Source: Tetraselmis striata (taxonomy: Eukaryota > Chlorophyta > Chlorodendrophyceae > Chlorodendrales > Chlorodendraceae). From it: a DNA stretch of 64,000 nt. The notes under the pieces were generated by a model. That model was not told the DNA's origin, did not search any database, and saw only the letters and a program-made list of their open reading frames with translations. Shown here piece after piece: positions 45,998 to 64,000 of the stretch. The DNA lies in contig VCJN01002289.1 in the NCBI GenBank assembly GCA_006384855.1, positions 124,001 through 188,000 on the forward strand. The letters run 5' to 3'. Numbering within the stretch: position 1 is the first letter of the stretch; each line of letters starts with the position of its first letter. The position numbers were made by a program, and so were the translations under genes.

Positions 45998-46712
45998 TCA
46001 CAGCACGTCCGAGTAGTTTAGAAAGTGGCCGAGGAGGTAGAAGTTGGCTTTGGTGATCTCCTCGCACTCGTGGCCGGAGAGCCCGCGCCCCTTGGCGATC
46101 TGCGCCCACGAGCACGGCCGCCCCCGGGCCAGGAACAGGTTCGTCTGCAGCTGGGTCAGCTCCAGCTCCGCCTCCAGGTCGCGCGGCCCGCCGGGCAGCA
46201 GCCCCGGCAGCTGCGCCCAATAGTCCAGGTGGCCGAGCACGACGTAGAGGAGGGCGTCCAGGATGGCGTCGGCGTCGCCCGCGTGGTCCATCACCGCGTC
46301 CACCATCGCCTGCAGCTCCGCCACGATGTCCGCCCAGGGCGCGGAGCGCAGGATGGCGTGGCCGACCGCCTCGCTGTTGATCACCCCGCACAGCCAGCGC
46401 AGCAGGTTGCGCGCGTGTTTGATCTCCAGCGGCATCATCATCTCGGGCACCGTCATGCTGGCCTCGCACCACGGCCCCCCGCCCGGGCCTGCGTGGGCAG
46501 GCATGGGGGCGGACCGCGCCTGAGGGTGCGGCGTCGCAGCCCCCGCCGAGAGCGCCCCGCGGTGCCATCACCCAATGGTGCGCCCTCGGCAGCTTATGGG
46601 GCCGCCTCTCAGCTTTGGGGTAGGTAAGGCGGAGGCGTGTCGAAATGCGCACGTGTCGACAGGTCCACATTGAGCTCGGAATCCCACTCCATCTTCAAAT
46701 AATCCTTATTAT

Positions 46713-46767
<55 letters not shown>

Positions 46768-47322
46768 CGCGCGCGCACGCACACACACGCGCGCACAGAC
46801 ACGCAATTCACGGCTTAATGAATACCGATATATATACATCCTACATATGTATGTACGGATCCCGACGCACCGATAAGAACCCTTATTACAAGCCTCTAAT
46901 CCGGCCTGCATGCAACCCCTAATAACATTTGCTATAGGTCCGCTATAGTGCTGTCTACATTTGACCTCTGGCAGTCTGCGCGGGTTATCCACTGTGTTTG
47001 TAATGCCGCGTCGGTACGTGTGTATACTTGTATATATAGTCATGTTCTGTTTGCAGCAGCTACACATGTCCCGTAATTGCGCTTTGGGCTCCCTACCCAT
47101 TCAAGTGCTATCGGACCGCATGCAAAGAAGGAAAGAGTACAATATCAAGAATACTGCACATCAGAATATATACAAAGGTGGCACGGAGTCCTTCTACATG
47201 ATGGTGTAGAACAATTCAGTACTTTGCGACCCAAGAACCCGATTCGACGCATGGTACTATGGAATATCCATAGACAGACAGACAGACAGACAGACACACA
47301 GACACACAGACACACAGGCACA

Positions 47323-47372
<50 letters not shown>

Positions 47373-48770
47373 GTGGGAGCCAGACGGGTGCGATGTTAGG
47401 GGGGGGGGGGGGGGGGAGGGGGGGGGGGAGGGGGGGGGGGTAAGGCTCTCGTCTCCACTCACAAGGCATGGCAGCGGTGTGCTCCAGCCCCGTCTTGGCT
47501 ACGGCTCTGGTCGCCCTCATGAAGGGCAAAAATCCGCCGTTGGCAAAGAGCGCCGCCGCCCGGCGCTGGCTCTCGGGCCGGTAGCCGCTGTTCTCGGCCC
47601 CGCCGCGCTCCCACGCGCCGGGGTTCAGTATCGCCACCGCGTACTCGCTACGCGCCACGTGGGGGCGGTACTCGTGCGGGGCCGCCGGGGCGGTCGCATT
47701 CTTCAGTGCATCTTCATCCTCCTGCAGTGCGTGGGTGTGCATCAGACGCGTGGTTGGGAGGAGACATCGGGCGCGCATAAGCAATAATGACGGGGAGAGA
47801 AGGCATGGAGGGCCGGCGGTGTACTGGGCCGGACAAATTCGAGGATCGCCACGCTTAAAACAAAAACACCACCGGTGAGAATTTGTCGTTTTTTTTCCGT
47901 CGTACGACGGGGTGGGCTGCCGGTGAGGATTAGCTCTTGCACGATGCTGCTTGTCAGTGTCGGCACCTTGAACATGGAGATGGCCACCTCGTAGACGGAC
48001 GGCGAGTTGCGCTCCCCCGCGGCAAACACCGCGGCGTCGCTGCCCGCAAAGGGGCCGTCCGCCGCGAAGCACCGCGTCTTCCGCGTCGCCTCCACCGACG
48101 GGTCAGTCATCATCGCGAGAAGCTCCTGGGCTCGTTGGGCCGCCGCCGCGTCGAAGTCGCCTTCGCCATAGGCAAACAAAGCGGCGGCTTCGGGCCCGTC
48201 GTATCTTCGGGAGGCTGGTGGCGGCCCCAGCCTTGCTTTCTGACGGGTCGGCCACAAAACCAATTGAGGAAAAATAAGCATAAACAGCCACCAGAAGCGC
48301 TGTCGGAAACTCGGGCCGGAAACTCGGGTCGGATCCAGAAGGAAATCCAGTAGCACGTCCGAGTACTCGTATCCGTAGCGAGTAAACCTCGGGATTATAT
48401 ACTGCAAATATTGATTGTTCACAAAGAGTTTTCAGCTGAAAACCACCGCTACCCAAGCATATGCAAATAAACCCCCCAAAATATACCCCGAGAACAGCCA
48501 GTGCCCCGACTTGCGTTTCTGCCGGGCGTTCGGGAGCGACATCGCCCCCCCCCCCCCCCCCCCCCCCCCCCCCGCCCCCGGCCTGGCAGCGCTCACTTCT
48601 CCGCAGATGATTTTGTGAAGCCGCCAGTGCGCCTTCTGGCAGCTTGGCCCGCAGTATTTGACGGCCTGGCAGCGCGCGCAGCGCTTCTTCCCGGCGTCCC
48701 CGCAGCCCGGGCAGCAGTTCCGGTAGTCCTCCACCTCGCTGCCGCTGCTCCCATCGTCCGACGATCCCAT
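45998..48770 (-). CDS. MYND-type zinc-finger protein (4 exons)
   Basis: Exons (minus) 48770-48597, 48239-47967, 47721-47463, 46488-45998 join in phase to 398 aa. Residues 20-56 form a perfect MYND finger, C20-x2-C23-x7-C31-x2-C34-x5-C40-x3-C44-x7-H52-x3-C56 (CPGCGDAGKKRC, YCGPSCQKAHW), a module that usually binds proline-rich partner peptides. An acidic/Ser N-terminus precedes it. The remaining ~340 residues are mostly helical and soluble, with no SET domain, ankyrin repeats or other fold I recognise; the C-terminal exon (HARNLLRWLCGVINSEAVGH...) may be an alpha-helical repeat. The role is therefore unknown beyond protein binding. Introns hold CA/GACA microsatellites, a C-run after the first donor, and an M1 copy. 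Confidence 0.88.
46714..46775. repeat. (CA)n microsatellite
   Basis: About 30 CA units, within the last intron of the MYND gene, followed by CG-rich alternating sequence. Confidence 0.95.
46854..47017 (-). mobile_element. MITE-like repeat M1, copy in the MYND gene intron
   Basis: Begins TACGGATCCCGACGCACC and ends ATGCCGCGTCGGTACG. The core has CCGGCCTGCATGCAACCCC and TTTGACCTCTGGCAG. Confidence 0.75.
47267..47448. repeat. GACA/CA microsatellite followed by G-runs
   Basis: (GACA)n then (CA)n to about 47370, then several G-runs to 47440, directly after the donor side of the exon ending at 47463 (minus strand), where they read as C-runs. Confidence 0.95.
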
Positions 48771-48984
48771 CACGACAGGAAAGCCGCCGGGCCGCCAGCT
48801 GATACCGAGCCTGTGTCCCGCTTGCAGCGCCTCGTCAGCGGAGCAGTTCCAGGGCCTGTGGTACCCGTTGGGCCGTGCTCTCGCGTGTGCCTCCGCCAAC
48901 CGTGCCCGCTGAGGCGCTGACGGAGCACTGCCATGTATGGATATGGAGTGTGTTCCCGTTGCGCGGCCGCCGCCTTCGCGCGCC

Positions 48985-49830
48985 AACCCGTTTCAACGTT
49001 AAGTCTGGTTTTGCCAAAAAGGTCGCGCAGGCGAGTTTACACGTACACGAGCCGAAATTGGCAGGAAGGCTACCCGTGAGTGAAAACGTGGAGGGATAAC
49101 GGCGGAGTCAGGGGGGGCGCTGCGTGTAACGCAGCGAAACTGGAAGATGGCAGGCTCAGATGTTACGGCTGCTTTTATGTATATAATCCTTACTCGTCGC
49201 ACGGAAAAAGGGCGCAACGAGAGGTGACCGAGTACCCCGTACCACTTTGCAACAACGGTAGCCGGAAAAGTGGTTAGGAATAAAGAAGGCAACCCCAAAA
49301 ACTAGTTTAGATCATCTCAAAGTTGATTATAGTTTGCCAGTCATGAGCGAACGGAGAGAGCGGTGGATTGACGAAGGAGTAGCGTCAAGTCACGAATAAG
49401 AGGGCACCCGGAAGGCCACCGATGCGTCACGTTGCACTTAGACGCGCGAAGGGGCGCGATGTGACCGAAGAAGAACCATGCGCAAGATGAAGGGAGGACG
49501 TTGGGTCTCGGCTTGCGTGCATGGTACCATGGGCGGCATTCTCTCTGCCGGTGTGCAGATGGCCAAGTCTGATGCGTGTGCTCGTGCCCACTCTGCGTCT
49601 TCTCATGTTACTGCTTCCACCCCGCAGTCGTTGTAGAGGACCTTTCTGATTGCCTTTTATTTTGGTGATTTCCGATATCGCCTTCTGCATCTAGTCCAGA
49701 ACGACGTGAGAGTTCGTGGCCCCGCCGCCTTGGTGGCGAATGCGGGACAGCGGAACTCGGGTGGCGTTAACAGCCGAGGCTTCACCATTGCGACAGCCCA
49801 GCACGCTCCCGCCACCGAGATGGGAGAGGC
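48985..49830 (-). mobile_element. Tyrosine-recombinase element C-terminal fragment with its end (fossil), carrying an R1 insertion
   Basis: On the minus strand the catalytic tail TPLSHIRYQGG-type block (here VPLSRIRHQGG...ATNSHVVLD) at about 49690-49790 matches element B. A ~190-bp R1 repeat (49504-49693) then interrupts the gene, the recombinase tail resumes (NVLPSSCAWFFFG, near 49440-49500), and the element end follows (48985-49430). Truncated and broken. Confidence 0.65.
49504..49693 (+). mobile_element. Short repeat R1, copy 3
   Basis: Nearly identical over its length to 10265-10460 (GGTCTCGGCTTGCGTGCATG to TCGCCTTCTGC) and inserted between two parts of a YR gene. Confidence 0.7.
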
Positions 49831-50612
49831 CTCGGAGGCCACCGCCCCCCTCGAGCATACTTCCACAACCAGCACACCAGCCCAGGCGTCCCGCCAAGCC
49901 CAGGTCGCGGCCGAGGCCCACCGCCCCCGTCGCCCCACGCGCCGGACGATCCCCTTGCAGCCGCCGGTGGGCAGTCTGCTGATACTCTCCGCCGGCAAGG
50001 CGCCCAATCCCAAGCCGGACGCACGCCCGCGACTGTCAGCACCCCAACCCAAGAACTACGAACGTTTTTAGCCGATACGCCCGGAATTGCATATTTTCGA
50101 ATTTACCCGCACTTTTCCCCCGCAAGTATAGACAGTGTATGGCCCGACCCGCGGGCTTGGTACATGCACCAGACGGCGATTTAGTCACCATGCTGCCATT
50201 AAATGAAATATACTGTGCCAAAAATATTAGAGATGGACGGCATTGTAGCCCCCACCCCACCAAGCTAGCCGGCTCAGCGGTATACAAATACTGAGCACCA
50301 TGCAGCTATTCCGGTTAGCTCCCCTCCCCCCTCGATCACACCTCAGTAGCTGCAAGCGCGACGCCTCTGGCTGGCATGCATCTACTTAGCATGCCTTAGC
50401 GTGCCCGCTGAGCTCTGGATGGCATGGGCCTGACTTAGGTAGGGACAGCAGGGGGGCGCCGCTGTCTTAGCTATTGCCCGCTGGACGCAGGAGGGGCTTG
50501 TAAACATAGGAGGATGGCCGATAGCTTTAGCTTTGATAACACTTCGTGTTCCCTACTGTGCTAGCTCAGAGATATAGCATAATGTCCTCAGAACAACTCA
50601 GCTGAGGCCCAC
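49831..50612. other. Region without a recognised gene
   Basis: Nothing beyond short compositional features is recognisable. Confidence 0.35.
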
Positions 50613-52287
50613 CGAGCTTGCGAATAGTAGAGCAGCTGAATCTAGGGTTTATGACCTGATATCCTGGAATATTCCACATTTATGCTCAGCCTTTATCGCC
50701 ATATGGTTGTAAGCAACCCCTTTGGCCCTAATCACTAATGTCCAACGCGAGTGGCACTTGCGCCACACTAAGCGTTTCCAGTACCCCCACAACAACGGGG
50801 GTTGGTGCCCCGCACGTCCCGCCGCGCATGCATAGACCATTGCATGGTGGGATGGCCATGGGTGGGCGAGGAAACATGTCAGCAAAGAGGCTAGGGTTTT
50901 TTTTTGCTTGGGGTGGGGCCATAGTGGCGTGCGCGCGTACACGATGTGGCGTGATACCGTTGCCACCCCAGTGCCGCCTTGTGGTGCAGCCCTCAAACTC
51001 GCGGTATCGCTCGGTGCGTTGCGAGGAACGTCAGATAATTTTCATAAAAAATCCAACGAATACTACGCGAGCAGGGCTACAAATTCCACACTAGCAGCAC
51101 GGTCGTCCGAGGCCATTTAGGCACTTCATCGATTTGTTAGAAATAATATGTCGAAATCTGACGCCTGTGTCAGCGTGTGGTCAACACGTTGGCGTGAAAC
51201 TTTACGCCTAGGGGATCTCGAAACCTGATACACGGTGGCGGGACAGTGTGTTGTGTGTACTTGTGCACGGACCACTCACACCTGGCACATACCCCCATTG
51301 AGCGATGCCCACGGCCGCCATGCCGGATCCCCCCTTTCACAACATATTTCCGCCAGCATCGACGCATAAAAGTGCACTACGCCATCGCCGTCCCACTGGG
51401 CTCACAATGGCGCGCTATGAGCATGCGGCCATGCACTACTATATAAAAGCTTTGGCCTACGGCAAGGAGGCCGCGAGAACCTCTATCTCCCGACTGCGCG
51501 TGCAACGATCACATCCGCATTTTGTCCATGATTTTGGCCATAAACCATCGCCATCGACACGTAGGGCTTGGCCCAGGTCGTGAATGACCTAATTTCCATG
51601 CCCTACGTATATGGTGGATAGGGATCATACCAAGGGTGATGTGGTATGAGTACGGGGGCTGTGTTGTCCCATGCATATTTGTGAGTGGCGCAATTTGTGG
51701 TTTTGAAGCTCTAGCGCCAGAAGCCATGCTTTTGCCTGAATGAAAGCATTGACGGCAACGGCCACCGCGTGGCAATATGGGTGTATCGCGCTATCGCGAC
51801 ATTTCCCCCCACCCGTACGACCCTGAGAAACACGCGCGCACGGTCTCAGTGTAGCCGCGCATGGGCATGTGGATCAAATTCGCAAACCCCGTACTTTTGT
51901 GGAGGGGTGTATATGGTTGCCTCCTAGCATCTGGTGATGAGCGGTTTCCATGGACATTCTACTACAAGTACTTGGGGTTTCCTTCCGCTTGGCAGCCATC
52001 TGCGCGCGTTCGTCCGCGGCGGCACATAAATCCACATACGAGTACGGGTACGGGCGTGAACCGCTATGCCGCCGCGCGGGCCCGCCACGACACTAAGTTC
52101 GACGCCCCCCCCCCCCCCCCCCCCCCCATGTTGCGCAAGTGCCGCTCGCATAGGACACTGGTAATCAGGGCCAAAGGGGTCGCTTACACCCTATGGTGGT
52201 AACGGCTGAGCCTAATTGTGCAATATTCCAGGATTCTAGGTCATAAACCCTAGATTCAGCTGCCCTACTATTCGCAAGCTCGGATTC
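50613..52287. mobile_element. Candidate TIR element with ~150-bp inverted ends
   Basis: 50613-50765 and 52130-52287 are inverted copies (roughly 85% alike by eye), sharing CCGAGCTTGCGAATAGTAG, GAATCTAGGGTTTATGACCT and CCCTTTGGCCCT. The 1.36-kb interior has no recognised transposase and no target duplication was found, so it is probably a non-autonomous DNA transposon. Confidence 0.55.
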
Positions 52288-52940
52288 GGCGAGAAAGGGG
52301 CCTGGGAGTTCTGTGGAGGGGTGCATATGCGGAGAATACTGAGCATGTTGAAATATACGGCGTCTTCTCGCTGCTTTACCAGTAGTAAGAGAGCTGCACT
52401 GATTCTCATTCGTCGCGAGCGCGGCGCGCATCAGCAGTGCTGCTGCTACTGATGCAGAATCGAGACCAAAATCGCGGTCCGGATCTATCGCGAACCCTCA
52501 ACGTTACAGACGATTTATTATTGGTCGTCAATTTCTCCGGTAGTCAATGACCCCGCCAGCACGTGCTGTGGCCATTTGTGTGAGGGTTCCTTCATTTAGT
52601 ATGTACATCCCATTGCTCCATCATCATATGATAGGTACGGCTACCCGTACCCAGTCCCCACTGCTGGTACCAGTCACAGTTGTTTTGTGCATAAACCAAT
52701 GCATCAATCACAACGTATCGGCAGTTCCATCATGGGTCGAATGTATCGTCTGGCTTGCACTTTCGCCTTGGCATAACATGCCAACGCAGCCTCTGGTGGT
52801 TATGGCGGGCTGGCGGCGGGGTGGCCTTTGTCCTGCGTCTACACCACCAGCAACGTTGTCCTCGGCAGTCCTCAGAATATTGCCCTTACACCACAGCTTG
52901 AGGCACAGCTTGGGGCCCATGCCCGCCGTGGCATCACCCG
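52288..52940. other. Region without a recognised gene
   Basis: No feature recognised between the TIR element and the SINE. Confidence 0.4.
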
Positions 52941-53186
52941 ATAAAAGTGAAGTGAAGTTCGCCCCGGGACATTGGCCGAAGCCGCCCCAGCACTTGACCT
53001 CGTGCGCCAACTGCAGTCGTTGGTCCGGCATAGCCATTCGACCGTTGCCTCATTCAAACCCCGAAGGGCTAATGCATCAACCGAGTAAACCCGGGACACG
53101 CCGGGCCGATGTTGCCTTGGGAGAGCCGGGAATCGAACCGGGCACCTCTTGCATGGCAGACCTCCGCTCGGCCAAGCGGCCAGACG
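52941..53186 (-). mobile_element. tRNA-derived SINE, copy 2, just 3' of APC5
   Basis: The minus-strand head has box A TGGCCGAGCGG and box B GGTTCGATTCC, followed by the same body as copies 1 and 3 and the tail ACTTCACTTTTATC. It begins about 10 bp past the APC5 stop in the same orientation, so it probably supplies most of the APC5 3' UTR. Confidence 0.8.
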
Positions 53187-53194
53187 AGGCCGGC

Positions 53195-64000
<10,806 letters not shown>

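Noticed and set aside
48351-48366. Shared short string between MYND intron 1 and the last MYND exon (TACTCGGACGTGCT)
   Set aside because: Fourteen matching bases are within chance for a 64-kb GC-rich window.
53110-53190. SINE head near APC5 as a functional tRNA gene
   Set aside because: It has A and B boxes, but the T stem is mismatched, no acceptor stem closes, and the same head is joined to the same non-tRNA body in three places.

Overview
The window is nuclear DNA from a flagellated green alga (a chlorophyte or a large-genome prasinophyte). Five intron-rich protein genes could be rebuilt exon by exon with every reading phase consistent. They are GC-rich, use GT(G)/CAG splice sites, and include a basal-body protein (VFL3/CCDC61). 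One gene encodes an SPPP-rich secreted domain with RRLL motifs of the pherophorin kind. TGTAA, the usual green-algal poly(A) signal, follows the stop codons of the two plus-strand genes. I cannot name the species.

Layout. 382-8844 (minus): a 16-exon gene for a ~1,176-residue type I-like membrane protein with LamG-like, SEA-like, Cys-rich and Pro-rich extracellular parts. 9.7-12.8 kb: a mosaic of palindromic short repeats, a hAT transposon remnant, a terminal piece of a tyrosine-recombinase (YR) element, and a tRNA-derived SINE with a clear target-site duplication. 13377-14869 (plus): spliceosomal SmF. 15841-20959 (minus): VFL3/CCDC61. 21557-21637: tRNA-Ser(CGA). 21.9-31.8 kb: a degraded Ty3/Gypsy-type fossil between LTR-like direct repeats, holding a 4-kb MULE DNA transposon. 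33.9-39.9 kb: two YR-element fossils in a row. 42231-44077 (plus): a PRA1-family protein. 44.1-45.1 kb: a 216-bp tandem repeat with AB-AB higher-order structure. 45998-48770 (minus): a MYND zinc-finger protein. 49.0-49.8 kb: a third YR fragment. 50.6-52.3 kb: a candidate TIR element. 53195 to beyond the window end (minus): the C-terminal ~568 residues of anaphase-promoting complex subunit APC5, its introns full of satellites, MITEs and a SINE.

The host genes are ordinary single-copy eukaryotic functions (splicing, centriole/basal body, Rab/ER traffic, cell-cycle proteolysis, cell surface) and do not form a pathway together. The least expected material is non-coding: a MITE-like family with at least 11 copies, most in introns; a new-looking SINE family with three copies; and long poly-C tracts on the sense strand just after many 5' splice sites. 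No CRISPR array or prokaryotic-type operon is present.
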